The notes: generated from the letters alone by a model not told the origin. Shown: positions 9,064 through 19,943, counted from the first letter of the stretch. The stretch is 53,562 bases of DNA from Desulfovibrio cuneatus DSM 11391 (GCF_000430005.1 NZ_KE387019.1:1-53562); one strand, 5' to 3'. Numbers and translations: made by a program.

Positions 9064-9687
9064 CTATAGCTTTGCCCCGGAAAAGTCACAGTCTTCTGGC
9101 TTCTTTTTGGTGTGCTTGGCGTTAAACGTGTCTGTTACGTCAAACCAATATTCACGGTGCACCTGGCGGGAAATGGCGCGGGAAGCAGAGGTGGCTCTTT
9201 CGTGCAGGTTTTTCTTGGAAAGCTCTGCATATAGGGCCGGGGCGGTGCGTTCTGCAATAACGTGCATGTGCGCGCGCCATACAGCGTACATTTTCCCATT
9301 ACGGGTACACACCGTGCGGGCAACCCTGCCGTGGTCAACCACCAGCAGGCGTTCTCCTTTGGCCGGAGTTTGGGAAAACTCCACTTCATTGCGCAGGCGT
9401 ACCAGCTTGCTTTCAAGAGGAATAGTGTTGTGGTACTGCTGTTTTGGCTTCCCGCGGGGTACTGCAAGAACAATGGCAGTTGACTGCCCGTAGCCCCAGC
9501 CGCCAGCAATGGCATAGCCGGTGCCCCCTGGTACGGAAGAAGCTTGTGGGCCTTTGCTTTTTTGCATGGTGGCATGGGGCTTTTCAGGAAAGCTTGGCAC
9601 CACCGGGGTTGGCTTTTTCTTTTCGGCGCAGCCGCTGGCAATTGCCAGGCACAAGAGAAGGGTAAGCAGAATGGAGCGTTGTTTCAT
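9064..9687 (-). CDS. Predicted lipoprotein of unknown function
   Basis: A 207-residue protein with a lipoprotein signal: charged start MKQRS, a hydrophobic stretch, and the lipobox IASGC at ~17-21, so it is probably tethered to a membrane after lipidation. The next ~40 residues are a proline- and lysine-rich linker (KKKPTPVVPSFPEKP). The rest (VRLRNEVEFSQTPAKGERL, HVIAERTAPALYAEL, REYWFDVTDTFNA) matches no family I recognise. No good Shine-Dalgarno is seen before the ATG. It shares the bidirectional terminator with rbr and may be cotranscribed with the small gene at 9769-10146. Confidence 0.75.
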   Translation of the reverse strand: MKQRSILLTLLLCLAIASGCAEKKKPTPVVPSFPEKPHATMQKSKGPQASSVPGGTGYAIAGGWGYGQSTAIVLAVPRGKPKQQYHNTIPLESKLVRLRNEVEFSQTPAKGERLLVVDHGRVARTVCTRNGKMYAVWRAHMHVIAERTAPALYAELSKKNLHERATSASRAISRQVHREYWFDVTDTFNAKHTKKKPEDCDFSGAKL

Positions 9688-9768
9688 ATAAGATGGTGCA
9701 GGGTAAGCGGTTGCAAAAAATGATGTGGAAAATGCCAGCAGAAGAAAGCGGCACTCTGCCGTGCGTGG

Positions 9769-10146
9769 TTATTCCGACTGCAATGCACAGAGCCGTTCAA
9801 TGAGAAGGTCCAGGTTGTTGGGGGTGCCTTTAACGTGGGTGTCTGGGTAGAGCAGGGCAAACATATAAAAGTGTGAGCCAAGGCCCAGGGCTGCTTCTGC
9901 TGAAGTAGAAAACTGCTTGATGGCATTCATGGCAATAACCGATTCTTCCGGGGCAAGGGCCTGCCCAAGGGGGCAAGCGTTGTCTGCCAGTTCTGCCAGC
10001 ATTGTGGCTTTTTCTTCCATCAGGTCGCGGAAGGTGGTGCTGCTATGCGCCTGCAAGGCAACTTCTGCCTTTGCTTCAATGGAGCGTATGCTGGCGGCCG
10101 TGTTTCGCAGCAGTTGAATAAGCGCACTCAGGGCGGGGGTGGACAT
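9769..10146 (-). CDS. Conserved-looking small protein, unknown function
   Basis: A 125-residue mostly helical, acidic protein (LIQLLRNTAASIRSIEAK, LMEEKATMLAELAD) with no signal peptide or membrane segment; its first half may form a coiled coil. Start chosen at 10146 because GGAGG stands 4 bases before that ATG; the frame continues upstream without a better site. It lies downstream of rho on the same strand but beyond the rho terminator. I do not recognise a family. Confidence 0.7.
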   Translation of the reverse strand: MSTPALSALIQLLRNTAASIRSIEAKAEVALQAHSSTTFRDLMEEKATMLAELADNACPLGQALAPEESVIAMNAIKQFSTSAEAALGLGSHFYMFALLYPDTHVKGTPNNLDLLIERLCALQSE

Positions 10147-10287
10147 GGTTCCTCCAGACATAAACGGGTTGCACAGGCGTGTGGCATGTTGCCGCAGTAA
10201 ATGCCTACACAAGAGTGCAGTATACGCGGAAAATTACAATTCTCAACGAAAAGTTGCGGCTGCCGTGAATACTCCACACCAGTCCAC

Positions 10288-10331
10288 ACATAAAATAAAC
10301 CGGGGTACAAGGCGTTGCCCCGTACCCCGGT
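10288..10331 (-). terminator. Terminator after rho
   Basis: On the minus strand ACCGGGGTAC and GTACCCCGGT (10322-10331 and 10299-10308) form a 10-bp stem with a 13-base loop, followed by a T-rich stretch at 10298-10288. It begins about 9 bases past the rho stop codon. Confidence 0.8.
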
Positions 10332-10339
10332 ATTGTGGA

Positions 10340-11641
10340 CTATTTATTCATGGAGTTCAAGAAGTCGTTGTTGTTTTTTGTGGATTTCATTTTTTCCAGC
10401 AAAAACTCCATACTGTCTATGGGGTTCATGGGAGAAAGAATTTTACGTAAAATCCACACCCGTTTCAGAATATCTTCGGAAAGGAGTAACTCTTCTTTGC
10501 GTGTACCGCTCTTGTTAATGTCCATGGCAGGGAAGACACGTTTTTCGGAAAGGTGGCGGTCCAGGTAAATTTCCATGTTCCCGGTGCCCTTGAATTCTTC
10601 AAAAATCACTTCGTCCATGCGTGAACCTGTGTCAATAAGGGCTGTGGCAATAATGGTCAGGCTGCCACCTTCCTCAATATTTCTGGCGGCACCAAAAAAG
10701 CGCTTGGGGCGTTGCAGGGCGTTGGCGTCTAGGCCACCTGTAAGCACCCGGCCGGAAGAGGGCGTTACGGCGTTGTACGCACGACCAAGGCGGGTAATGG
10801 AGTCCAGCAGTATAACTACGTCGCGTTTGCGTTCCACCAGGCGTTTTGCTTTTTCCAGAACCATTTCACACACTTGTACGTGGCGCTGAGGTGGTTCGTC
10901 AAAGGTGGAAGAAATAACCTCGGCATTTTTTACGGTGCGTTCCATGTCGGTTACTTCTTCGGGGCGTTCGTCAATAAGCAGTACAATAAGGTAAATGTCT
11001 GGGCGGTTGGCATTAATGGCATTCGCCATGTTTTGCAGCAGAATGGTTTTGCCTGTGCGGGGGGGGGCAACAATAATACCGCGCTGCCCGCAGCCAATGG
11101 GGGCCATAAGGTCAATAACCCTGCCAGCATTGGAAGAATTGCCATTTTCAATGGGAATGCGACGCTCAGGGTAAATGGGCGTGAGGTTATCGAAAAGGAC
11201 AAGGTTTTTGGCGTTGGCAGGTGGTTCAAAGCTGATTTCGTTGACCTTGAGCAGGGCAAAGTAGCGTTCGCCTTCTTTGGGGGGGCGAATTTGTCCGGAA
11301 ACAATGTCGCCTTTGCGCAGGCTGAAACGCCGAATTTGGGAGGGGGAAACATAGATATCGTCAGGCCCAGGCATATAGCTGCACAAAGGGGAGCGCAAAA
11401 AGCCAAAACCGTCAGGTAAGATTTCCAACACGCCATCGCCAAAAATAGCCCCGTTTTGTGAGGCGCAATTTTGCAGCAGGGCAAAAATAAGCTCCTGCTT
11501 ACGCATGCTGCTGGCATTTTCTACATTATAGGCCTCGGCTAGGGCCATGAGGTCTATCATGCTCTTTGTTTTCAGTTCAGAAAGATTCATGCCTTGTTCA
11601 TCTGTTTCCATGGCGGGTGTGGCGCTTTTCTTTTTACGCAT
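10340..11641 (-). CDS. rho: Transcription termination factor Rho
   Basis: Hexameric RNA-dependent ATPase that ends transcription at unstructured C-rich RNA. Hallmarks: N-terminal Rho helix bundle ([15 protein letters not shown]), cold-shock RNA-binding domain ([27 protein letters not shown]), P-loop APPRTGKT, Walker [18 protein letters not shown]-loop/R-loop [14 protein letters not shown], and the C-terminal [11 protein letters not shown]. Length (433 residues) is close to the E. coli protein plus ~17 residues. The start is uncertain: ATG at 11641, 11611 or 11590. 11590 matches the E. coli start (MNL), while 11641 adds a lysine-rich lead. None has a strong ribosome binding site. Confidence 0.97.
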   Translation of the reverse strand: MRKKKSATPAMETDEQGMNLSELKTKSMIDLMALAEAYNVENASSMRKQELIFALLQNCASQNGAIFGDGVLEILPDGFGFLRSPLCSYMPGPDDIYVSPSQIRRFSLRKGDIVSGQIRPPKEGERYFALLKVNEISFEPPANAKNLVLFDNLTPIYPERRIPIENGNSSNAGRVIDLMAPIGCGQRGIIVAPPRTGKTILLQNMANAINANRPDIYLIVLLIDERPEEVTDMERTVKNAEVISSTFDEPPQRHVQVCEMVLEKAKRLVERKRDVVILLDSITRLGRAYNAVTPSSGRVLTGGLDANALQRPKRFFGAARNIEEGGSLTIIATALIDTGSRMDEVIFEEFKGTGNMEIYLDRHLSEKRVFPAMDINKSGTRKEELLLSEDILKRVWILRKILSPMNPIDSMEFLLEKMKSTKNNNDFLNSMNK

Positions 11642-12047
11642 AATGGATATAAGGGTTAGTTTGTTCGGCGAAAGGAGAAGCCAGACGGGGCCGCATTCCA
11701 CAAATGGGGAAAACGGGTAAAGACACACATGATTGTTGCATAGTTATATAATAAGCATGGGCAAACATGCGTGAACTTGCAGTTGCTTTATCCGGAAAAG
11801 GGTTGTGTCATTAGGTAAGGCATACGGTTCAAAACAGTGTCAGAAGTGTGAATAGAATGGTCCTTTCCCCAAGGGGAAACTTATACCCATGGCAAAACGT
11901 AACACCAATGTGTTATGCCGAGCTGCACTATGGAGTAAAACAGACGAATTGAATAAGATGGATGCGTATACCTGCTATCATTGTGGCAGCAATAATGCAG
12001 AAACGATTTCTCGCTACCTAACGTAACTTCTTCCTGTTGGCAAGGAC
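11642..12047. other. rho upstream region
   Basis: About 400 bases between rho and carD. AT-rich near 11740-11760 (ATAGTTATATAATAAGC), where a rho promoter may lie, and a TTTCCCC/GGGGAAA dyad near 11873-11888. On the plus strand it holds the small candidate gene at 11889-12026. No terminator for carD was recognised. Confidence 0.4.
11889..12026 (+). CDS. Candidate small zinc-ribbon-like protein
   Basis: A 45-codon frame (ATG to TAA) encoding a basic protein with YTCYHCGSNN near its C-terminal half plus one upstream cysteine. The CxxC resembles half a zinc knuckle. AGGGG lies ~10 bases upstream, spaced a little far for a ribosome binding site. It is divergent to rho and convergent with carD. 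Size and isolation leave it unproven; the region could instead be rho leader or an sRNA. Confidence 0.3.
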   Translation: MAKRNTNVLCRAALWSKTDELNKMDAYTCYHCGSNNAETISRYLT

Positions 12048-12554
12048 TTATTCTTTTTTTTCCAGAATATCTGCAAAATACGCTTCGATATCGGCTTTTA
12101 TTGTCTCAACAGAGCGCTCAAGCACCATGCTGAGCTCTGAAACCACAAGCCCCATGGCTTGTTCCAGCAGGCGGCGTTCTCCGAAGGAAAGATCTTTTTC
12201 CCCACTAATGAGCAACAGGTCTTTAACTACATAGCATACATCCACCAGAGCAGCACTTTTCAGCCGTTCGGTATATTCACGGTAGCGGCGGTTCCAGTTT
12301 TGCCCGGTGTAGCCGGTGAAGCCGGTGCGGTTTTCAAATGAGGTCAACACGGCGGCTGCTTCAGTGGGAGAGCATAAAGTACGCAGGCCTACGGCAGTTG
12401 CATTAGCCACAGGCACCATGGCGGTTACGTTGTTAGTAATTATTTCAATAATGTAGAAGGCAACTTCTTGCCCGCCAACATTTTTGTGTTCAATTCGAAG
12501 CACTTTACCCACCCCTTGGGTTGGGTATACTATAAGCTGTTCAGGGGTAAACAC
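12048..12554 (-). CDS. carD: CarD-family transcriptional regulator
   Basis: A 168-residue protein with an N-terminal CarD/TRCF RNA-polymerase interaction domain (FTPEQLIVYPTQGVGKV, then GQEVAFYIIEI) and a helical C-terminal DNA-binding domain (NWNRRYREYTERLKS, RRLLEQAMGLVVSEL). In other bacteria CarD binds the RNAP beta subunit and stabilises open complexes, especially at rRNA promoters. Start: GTG at 12554, preceded by AGGAG with 6-base spacing, which gives the family-typical N-terminus; the frame stays open upstream to an ATG at 12623 but that extension is not family-like. Located between pth and rho. Confidence 0.93.
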   Translation of the reverse strand: MFTPEQLIVYPTQGVGKVLRIEHKNVGGQEVAFYIIEIITNNVTAMVPVANATAVGLRTLCSPTEAAAVLTSFENRTGFTGYTGQNWNRRYREYTERLKSAALVDVCYVVKDLLLISGEKDLSFGERRLLEQAMGLVVSELSMVLERSVETIKADIEAYFADILEKKE

Positions 12555-12744
12555 GAAAGGCTCCTGGTCATAAATCCCGTGCTTCACTGTGCGCGGGAAT
12601 GCCCGGTTTGGCAAAATGGCCAAAAAGAGAAGGAAGGGCGTTGGCTATACATGGGGGAGGGAAAAGATGAGTACGCTCTTTTTTAGAACATACGCTACGA
12701 ACCAGGTTTCGTCTAGGGGCAAGGGCGGGAATAAACATTTCCGT

Positions 12745-12773
12745 GGCAGGAGCCCGCAGGATTTGAACTTGCC
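12745..12773 (-). other. tRNA 3'-end-like fragment
   Basis: Read on the minus strand this stretch has a T-arm-like GCAAGTTCAAATCCTGC followed by GGGCTCC and GCCA. The T-stem has one mismatch and the CCA is one base out of register. No matching 5' acceptor strand, D-arm or anticodon arm was found in the expected 60 bases, so it is at best a remnant or a chance match. Confidence 0.3.
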
Positions 12774-12845
12774 AGCGCGAAACCCGGAAGCGGAGCGCCC
12801 ATGGCGAGAGCGATACTGAATGAAATGAGTTAAGTGTGCAATAGT

Positions 12846-13445
12846 CTATGGAGTCACAGCAGGCAGGGCAAAGGAATTACAGCGGGTTTGGGCTTCGCGT
12901 TCTTTCCCTTGCATGTGCAAATACAGCACATCACACGCCTCTGTCATAAGTGTGGGCAGGTGGGCACGTTCTTCTGCACTAAAGCGCCCCAGCACGTAGG
13001 AAGAGGTATCAAAGCCCAGCGGCTTGCCAACACCCAGGCGAATGCGGTGAAAGTTGGGGGTGCCCAGGTGCTGCTGGAGCGATTTGAGCCCGTTATGGCC
13101 TGCATTGCCGCCGCCGCATTTCATTTTCATGCGGCCAAAGGGAATGTCAACCTCGTCGTGAAGGGCCACAACGGTTTCGGGCTGCACTTTATAATAATGC
13201 AGTATGTGGGCAACGGCTTCACCACTTTTATTCATATAGGTTAGTGGCTTGGCAAAAAGCCATACACCGCTAGCCACTTTGGTTCGCCAGAGCTCATACG
13301 GGGCTTTTTTGGCAGCAATGGTGTCTGCGCTGTTGGCAAGACCTGCCAAAAAAGCATCCACAACCATAAAACCAAAGTTGTGGCGCGTTAGCTCGTATTC
13401 TTTGCCTGGGTTGCCAAGCCCAACGATGAGTCCGGAAATTTCCAT
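12846..13445 (-). CDS. pth: Peptidyl-tRNA hydrolase
   Basis: Cytosolic esterase (199 residues) that recycles peptidyl-tRNA dropped from ribosomes. Motifs: IVGLGNPGKEYELTRHNFGF with the catalytic histidine in TRHN, LTYMNKSGE, the conserved DEVDIPFG (catalytic Asp), and GGGNAGHNGLKS. Start chosen at 13445 because the family begins only a few residues before GLGNPG; the longer upstream frame is not conserved-looking. The ribosome binding site is weak. Lies just upstream of carD on the same strand. Confidence 0.96.
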   Translation of the reverse strand: MEISGLIVGLGNPGKEYELTRHNFGFMVVDAFLAGLANSADTIAAKKAPYELWRTKVASGVWLFAKPLTYMNKSGEAVAHILHYYKVQPETVVALHDEVDIPFGRMKMKCGGGNAGHNGLKSLQQHLGTPNFHRIRLGVGKPLGFDTSSYVLGRFSAEERAHLPTLMTEACDVLYLHMQGKEREAQTRCNSFALPAVTP

Positions 13446-13536
13446 ATAATTGTAGGGGTAAAGGTTTGCAGCAAGGCAGCAATATAGCGTATTAGCTGCA
13501 AGCGGTAAAGGCGGAAGTGAGTACGCGAAGGGAAAA

Positions 13537-13574
13537 AACAGTTGCCGCCACAGTGCAAAAGCGCTGTGGCGGCA
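13537..13574 (-). terminator. Terminator of the ATP synthase operon
   Basis: A 14-bp stem (13543-13556 with 13561-13574, one G-U pair) closed by an AAAA loop on the plus strand. On the minus strand it is followed by ACTGTTTTTTCCC. It begins about 38 bases after the atpC stop. Confidence 0.88.
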
Positions 13575-13612
13575 AAGTGCATACACCTGGAAGGTGCAGA
13601 CGTGGCTGCGCG

Positions 13613-14014
13613 TTACCCCCTGTTTGCCAGGTTCAACCGGGTAACTGCGCGGGTCAGGGCTGCTTCCGCACGCAGGTTGTTAGTGTTCTCGTTTTTTGCC
13701 GTAAGGCGTGCTTCCGCACGCTTTCTGGCTTCATCGGCGCGGGCGGTGTCAATGCATTCTGCTTCTTCTGCTGATTCTGCCAAGATGGTTACCTTGTTAT
13801 CGGAAACCTCGGCAAAGCCACCGGAAATGAAGACAAAACGGGTTTTGCCTTCAGCTTTGTAATGCAAACCGCCAATGGCCAGAGCGCTAAGGAAGGGAAT
13901 GTGACTGGCCATAATGCCAAATTCACCTTCCACGCCTGGCGCACCCACATAGTCCACTTCCTTGCTCAGCACAAGGTGGTCTGGGGTGACTATTTCAAGC
14001 TGGAGTGATGCCAT
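13613..14014 (-). CDS. atpC: ATP synthase epsilon subunit
   Basis: A 133-residue F1 central-stalk subunit. The N-terminal beta-sandwich ([36 protein letters not shown]) is typical and a C-terminal helical hairpin follows ([19 protein letters not shown]). By family it couples gamma rotation and can inhibit ATP hydrolysis. Last gene of the operon, 8 bases after atpD, and followed by a strong terminator. Confidence 0.96.
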   Translation of the reverse strand: MASLQLEIVTPDHLVLSKEVDYVGAPGVEGEFGIMASHIPFLSALAIGGLHYKAEGKTRFVFISGGFAEVSDNKVTILAESAEEAECIDTARADEARKRAEARLTAKNENTNNLRAEAALTRAVTRLNLANRG

Positions 14015-14022
14015 GACCCCTC

Positions 14023-15456
<1,434 letters not shown>

Positions 15457-16332
15457 TTAGCCGTTGAGCGCCTCAGCGCCGCCCACGATATCCATAAGGT
15501 CTCTGGTAATGGCAGCCTGCCTTGTTTTGTTAAACAAAAGCGTGAGAGCAGCTGTCATGTCGTCACAACTACGTGTTGCATTATCCATGGCAGCCATTCT
15601 TGCGGCATGCTCGCTGGCAGAGGTGTCCAGTAGTCCCCTGTAAATCTGCACCTTAATAAAGCGGGGCAGAAGTTCCGCCAACAACCCGTTCACCTCGGGT
15701 TCGTAGATATACTCTTTGGTTACCCCGGTTTTTTCTTCAATGCTTTCTGCTGGGGCAATGGGCAACAGTTGCAACGTGGTGGGTGTTTGCCGGGCAAGGC
15801 TGACAAACTGGCCATAAATCAGGAATACTTCATCCAAATCCGCGGAAAGGAAATGGTCAATTACCTGTAGCCCCACCTTGTTAGCCAGGGTAAAGTCGAA
15901 CTGGTTCATTTGGCCTGTAAGCTGCATGGGTAGTTCGTACCCTGTTTTTGAAACGGCATCGCGGGCTTTTTTGCCCACACAGTAAAATGCCACTTGTTTG
16001 CCTTCTGCTTTTTTCGTGGCAGCAAGCTTGAGGGCCGCGTTGATGATGTTGACGTTAAAGCTACCACACAGGCCTCGGTCTGAGGTTGCAATGATAATTC
16101 CTGTCTTTTTCACGTCATCACGGGCCGCAAGCAGCGGGTGGGCTGTTTCGTCGGTTTTTCCGGCAAGGTCTGTGAGCATGCCGTAAAACTTTTCCGCGTA
16201 GGGACGAAACCGCTCAATTCGCGTTTGGGCTCCACGTAATTTAGCAGAGGCGACCATGTTCATGGCCTTGGTGATCTGCTTGGTTTTTTTAACCCCGCCG
16301 ATCTTACTTTTGACATCCTTTAGAGAAGCCAT
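15457..16332 (-). CDS. atpG: ATP synthase gamma subunit
   Basis: Rotor shaft of F1 (291 residues). N-terminal MASLKDVKSKIGGVKKTKQITKAM and C-terminal RMAAMDNATRSCDDM with LLFNKTRQAAITRDLMDIV are the conserved coiled-coil ends; SDRGLCGSFN is the central signature. Lies 13 bases after atpA. Confidence 0.98.
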   Translation of the reverse strand: MASLKDVKSKIGGVKKTKQITKAMNMVASAKLRGAQTRIERFRPYAEKFYGMLTDLAGKTDETAHPLLAARDDVKKTGIIIATSDRGLCGSFNVNIINAALKLAATKKAEGKQVAFYCVGKKARDAVSKTGYELPMQLTGQMNQFDFTLANKVGLQVIDHFLSADLDEVFLIYGQFVSLARQTPTTLQLLPIAPAESIEEKTGVTKEYIYEPEVNGLLAELLPRFIKVQIYRGLLDTSASEHAARMAAMDNATRSCDDMTAALTLLFNKTRQAAITRDLMDIVGGAEALNG

Positions 16333-16345
16333 TTATGCCTCCGAA

Positions 16346-17854
16346 TTATGCCTTGAAGCCCTTTTTGAATTCATCTATCGCTGCCCCGAGCTTTGCTTCA
16401 ATCTCTTTGTCCAGCGCTTGTTTTGTTTTGATCTCTTCAACAAGAGCAGCCTTGCTGCTACGCAGGTCATCAAGCAACCCTTTTTCAAAGGCTCTCACAT
16501 CACTCACAGGAATATCATCCATAAAGCCTTTGGTGGCTGCATAAATGGAAATAACCTGTTCGTGGGCTGGCATGGGTTCGTATTGTGGCTGCTTTAACAG
16601 TTCCACAAGGCGGGCACCACGGTTCAGCTTTTGCTGTGTGCCTTTGTCAAGGTCAGAACCGAACTGGGCAAATGCTGCCAGTTCACGGTACTGGGCAAGG
16701 TCAAGGCGCAGAGTGCCTGCCACTTGCTTCATAGCTTTAATTTGGGCTGCACCACCCACGCGGGAAACGGAAAGCCCCACGTTTACGGCAGGACGAATGC
16801 CCGAGTTAAAGAGGTTCGGCTCCAGGTACACCTGCCCATCGGTAATGGAAATTACGTTGGTGGGGATGTAAGCGGAAACGTCGCCAGCCTGTGTTTCAAT
16901 AATGGGCAGGGCTGTAAGGGAACCTGCACCCTGGGCGTCTGACATTTTGGCAGAACGCTCCAGAAGGCGTGAGTGCAAGTAGAAAACGTCGCCGGGGAAT
17001 GCTTCGCGGCCTGGGGGGCGGCGCAGCAACAGGGACATTTGCCGGTAGGCAACAGCCTGCTTGGAAAGGTCATCGTAAATGATAAGGGCGTGTTTGCCAT
17101 TATCCCGGTAAAACTCTGCCATAGCTGTGCCAGAGTAAGCGGAAATGAACTGCAATGGTGCGGGTTCAGAAGCGGTGGAGCAAATGATGGTGGTGTATTC
17201 CAAGGCGCCGTATTTGCGCAAGGTGTCTGCCACCAGGGCCACAGTGGACTTCTTTTGCCCAATGGCAACGTAGAAGCAGTGAATGCCGGTTTCTTTTTGT
17301 GCCAGAATGGCATCAATACAAACGGCAGTTTTTCCGGTTTGGCGGTCACCAATAATAAGTTCGCGCTGCCCACGACCAATGGGGGTCATGGCGTCGATGG
17401 CCTTAATACCGGTGGGCATGGGTTGATGCACTGATTTACGTGCAATAATACCAGGTGCTTTTAGTTCCACCGGGCGAAATTCTGTGGCAGCCACAGGTCC
17501 AAGCCCGTCAATAGGTTCCCCAAGCGGGTTGAGTACACGGCCCATAACGGCGTCGCCCACTGGCACGGAAAAGATTTTCCCCGTACGTTTGACGATGTCG
17601 CCTTCTTTAATGGAGGTGTCTTCACCCAGTAGCGCTACCCCTACGTTGTCTGCTTCGAGGTTTAGCACCATCCCCATGAGACCACCTGGGAACTCCAGCA
17701 GCTCCATGGCCATGGCGTTACTCACACCGTACACGCGGGCAATACCATCGCCCACAGACAATACGATGCCTGTTTCGCTCATTTCCACGCGCTGATCGAA
17801 GTTTTGGATTTGCCCTTCGATGATTTTACTGATTTCTTCCACTTTAATCTGCAT
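16346..17854 (-). CDS. atpA: ATP synthase alpha subunit
   Basis: Non-catalytic nucleotide-binding F1 subunit (502 residues). The N-terminal [16 protein letters not shown] sets the start at 17854. Walker [10 protein letters not shown], Walker [12 protein letters not shown] and the signature [17 protein letters not shown] are present. Four bases separate it from the atpH stop. Normal family length. Confidence 0.99.
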   Translation of the reverse strand: MQIKVEEISKIIEGQIQNFDQRVEMSETGIVLSVGDGIARVYGVSNAMAMELLEFPGGLMGMVLNLEADNVGVALLGEDTSIKEGDIVKRTGKIFSVPVGDAVMGRVLNPLGEPIDGLGPVAATEFRPVELKAPGIIARKSVHQPMPTGIKAIDAMTPIGRGQRELIIGDRQTGKTAVCIDAILAQKETGIHCFYVAIGQKKSTVALVADTLRKYGALEYTTIICSTASEPAPLQFISAYSGTAMAEFYRDNGKHALIIYDDLSKQAVAYRQMSLLLRRPPGREAFPGDVFYLHSRLLERSAKMSDAQGAGSLTALPIIETQAGDVSAYIPTNVISITDGQVYLEPNLFNSGIRPAVNVGLSVSRVGGAAQIKAMKQVAGTLRLDLAQYRELAAFAQFGSDLDKGTQQKLNRGARLVELLKQPQYEPMPAHEQVISIYAATKGFMDDIPVSDVRAFEKGLLDDLRSSKAALVEEIKTKQALDKEIEAKLGAAIDEFKKGFKA

Positions 17855-17858
17855 GGCC

Positions 17859-18410
17859 CTACTCACCCCTCTTGATGGTGTCTTTGAGGATGGAAAGTTG
17901 TGCACGCAGGCTTGCGTCCATAACTTGGTCGCCTACCTTAAGCACAACGCCCCCAAGAATTTCCGGGGAAACGCCGAAATTGAGAAGTAATGTCCGTTTT
18001 GCCTGTTTTTCCAGCTTTGCCACAAGAGCTTTCTTGTGTTCCTCATCAAGGGTTACTGCTGTAAGAAGCTGGCCACGCATAACGCCTTTTTCAGCGTCAA
18101 GCAGGCCATTGTATTCTTCTGCAATGCCTTCAATGCTGGAAAGTCGCTTTTTTTCTGCTAGCAGCAGGCAAAAGTTGAGAATGGTGCCCCCAAACTTGAG
18201 CTTTTTCGCAAGCGCTTTGATGATGGCGGTTTTATCCCCCACCGAAAAAATAGGGCTGCGAAATACCTGGGCAAGGTCAGGTGATGCGGCAACAGCAGTC
18301 CTGATGGACTCCAGCGCTGCGGCATTATTTTCAAGCTCTTGCAGGCTTGTTCTTTTGCCCAGTGTAAAAAGCGCTCTGGCGTACCTGCGCGCTACAATGT
18401 TGCTGGTCAA
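17859..18410 (-). CDS. atpH: ATP synthase delta subunit
   Basis: A 183-residue peripheral-stalk subunit that links F1 to the b subunits. Typical N-terminus ([14 protein letters not shown]) and C-terminal [19 protein letters not shown] with DASLRAQL are visible. Its start overlaps the atpF stop by 4 bases. Confidence 0.96.
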   Translation of the reverse strand: MTSNIVARRYARALFTLGKRTSLQELENNAAALESIRTAVAASPDLAQVFRSPIFSVGDKTAIIKALAKKLKFGGTILNFCLLLAEKKRLSSIEGIAEEYNGLLDAEKGVMRGQLLTAVTLDEEHKKALVAKLEKQAKRTLLLNFGVSPEILGGVVLKVGDQVMDASLRAQLSILKDTIKRGE

Positions 18411-18970
18411 TTGAGCACCACCTTTGTTAGATATTTATCGATGAGCTTGCTATGCTCTTCTGCGGAAAGCTTCTCTTGCAGGAGCTTTTCCGTGGCCTCC
18501 ACAATTTTTTCTGCCATTTCAGCGCGCATGGCTGTAATAGCAGTATCAATTTCATAGTTGGCAGTTTTTTGGGCCTGTTCAGCCATTTGCCGGGCTGTTT
18601 TTTCAGCCTGGGCAACAATTTCTGCTTTAATGGCTTCGCCCTGTGCGCGGTAGTCGCGCAGAATGGTCTGGCGCTCAGCTTCAAGGTTGGCTATGCGCTT
18701 TTCCACATCAGCCAGGTTTTGCTGTGCTACAACCTTGCGGTTTTCAAGGGAGCTTATTTCAGCCGCAATGCTGTCTGTTCTGGCTTTGAAAAAGGCTTTG
18801 ATTTTGGCACCAAAAAAATAGGTAAGAATACCTACAAAACCAGCAGCGGTAATGATGCGGTAAAGGAAGTTGCCCCAGGGCAGGGCGTGCTGTTCAGCGG
18901 AAGCAAAAGCAACCTGGGTGGACATGAGCAGAATGGCGATGGAAAACAAGGTAAGTTTGAGCGAGCGCAC
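18407..18970 (-). CDS. atpF: ATP synthase b subunit with N-terminal signal-like segment
   Basis: A 187-residue stator subunit. An N-terminal hydrophobic segment (LKLTLFSIAILLMSTQVAFA) looks like a cleavable signal peptide or extra anchor. A membrane helix (LYRIITAAGFVGILTYFFG) and a long charged coiled coil follow. Start: GTG at 18970, because AGGAGG lies 6 bases upstream; the frame could run on to a TTG at 19021, which lacks a ribosome binding site. The atpF' stop lies 43 bases upstream of the chosen start. Pairs with AtpF' as a b/b' heterodimer, the arrangement known in Desulfovibrio. Confidence 0.92.
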   Translation of the reverse strand: MRSLKLTLFSIAILLMSTQVAFASAEQHALPWGNFLYRIITAAGFVGILTYFFGAKIKAFFKARTDSIAAEISSLENRKVVAQQNLADVEKRIANLEAERQTILRDYRAQGEAIKAEIVAQAEKTARQMAEQAQKTANYEIDTAITAMRAEMAEKIVEATEKLLQEKLSAEEHSKLIDKYLTKVVLN

Positions 18971-19013
18971 GCAAAACCTCCTCAACGCACTCACGGCGTA
19001 GCTTAAAAGACTG

Positions 19014-19439
19014 TTAGCCAAAAATTTTGTTCATTGCCTTGGCCGCAAAATCATCCACACGGGAAAGCAGAACCTGTGTTGCCTGCTGCGATTCTTTTGC
19101 AACACGCTGGCGCGATTGTGCAACAAAGGCCTGTGCTTCAGCCTGGGCTTGGGCAATAATTTTGTGTTCTTCGGTAATGGCTTCTGCCTTCACGGCTTCA
19201 CGGGCTTGAATAGCATTGCTGCGCGCTTGGGTAAGGGCAGCTTCATAGGAGGCAATTTTTTGGTTGGCACTTTCGGTGAAAGTAGCAATTTCGTTGGCGT
19301 AGCCTGTAATAAGTTTATTTCGAGTTCCAATTTGTTCACGCACCGGCTTAATAAGCAAGTAGTTAAGAAAGACAATGGTGACAACAAAGTTAATGAACTG
19401 AATAACTATTGTACTGTCGATCTTAATCATATCTTCCAT
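19014..19439 (-). CDS. atpF': ATP synthase b' subunit
   Basis: A 141-residue stator subunit with one N-terminal membrane helix (TIVIQFINFVVTIVFLNYLL) followed by an uninterrupted alanine/glutamine-rich coiled coil ending RVDDFAAKAMNKIFG. First gene of the operon. Two starts are possible: ATG at 19439 or ATG three codons later, the latter with GGAAG just upstream. atpB (a) and atpE (c) are absent from this operon and must lie elsewhere. Confidence 0.94.
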   Translation of the reverse strand: MEDMIKIDSTIVIQFINFVVTIVFLNYLLIKPVREQIGTRNKLITGYANEIATFTESANQKIASYEAALTQARSNAIQAREAVKAEAITEEHKIIAQAQAEAQAFVAQSRQRVAKESQQATQVLLSRVDDFAAKAMNKIFG

Positions 19440-19538
19440 TACAGAGTCTCGCTTGTCAGAAGGTTGTGAAAAAAAACGCGACTAAGAAAGGTTAACGGAT
19501 AAGAGGACTTATGTAAAGCGTTTTTTCTTCTCCGAGTA

Positions 19539-19943
19539 TTACTGCTCAATGCTTTTGGCGGTAAAGTCTTGTGATTCTTGCTCAAGAGGGAGCGTGGCAG
19601 TTACGCTGGTTGTACTGTCTTTGTGCATGTCCAGTGTGCCTTGCAAAATGGCACCTTCCTCCATTTCCAGGCGTGGTGTGGTAACCGAGCCAAATACCTC
19701 TGCTTCTTTATGCAGAATGATAATTTTTGTGGCGACAACCTGGGCATGTATGGAACCGTTCACCATGAGTTCCCCCACCTGTACTTTGCCATGAATGGTG
19801 GCTCCCTTGCCCACAATCAAGCGGCCTTCCGAGATAATTTCTCCTATAAACACGCCATCAATACGCACGGTGCCCATGAAGCTCAGCTTTCCGTTATATT
19901 CTGTGCCTGCGCCCAACAGGGCGGTAAATCCATCTTTTCCCAT
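19539..19943 (-). CDS. Bactofilin-family cytoskeletal protein
   Basis: A 134-residue protein with the bactofilin right-handed beta-helix built of short hydrophobic/glycine repeats (GTEYNGKLSFMGTVRIDG, GEIISEGRLIVGKGATIHG, GSIHAQVVATKIIILHKEAE, GSVTTPRLEMEEGAILQG). Bactofilins polymerise without nucleotide and help place cell-wall enzymes. Start ATG at 19943 is preceded by AAAGGA; the longer frame upstream lacks a site. It lies 95 bases downstream of rodA on the same strand, so it probably belongs to the rod-shape cluster. Confidence 0.88.
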   Translation of the reverse strand: MGKDGFTALLGAGTEYNGKLSFMGTVRIDGVFIGEIISEGRLIVGKGATIHGKVQVGELMVNGSIHAQVVATKIIILHKEAEVFGSVTTPRLEMEEGAILQGTLDMHKDSTTSVTATLPLEQESQDFTAKSIEQ

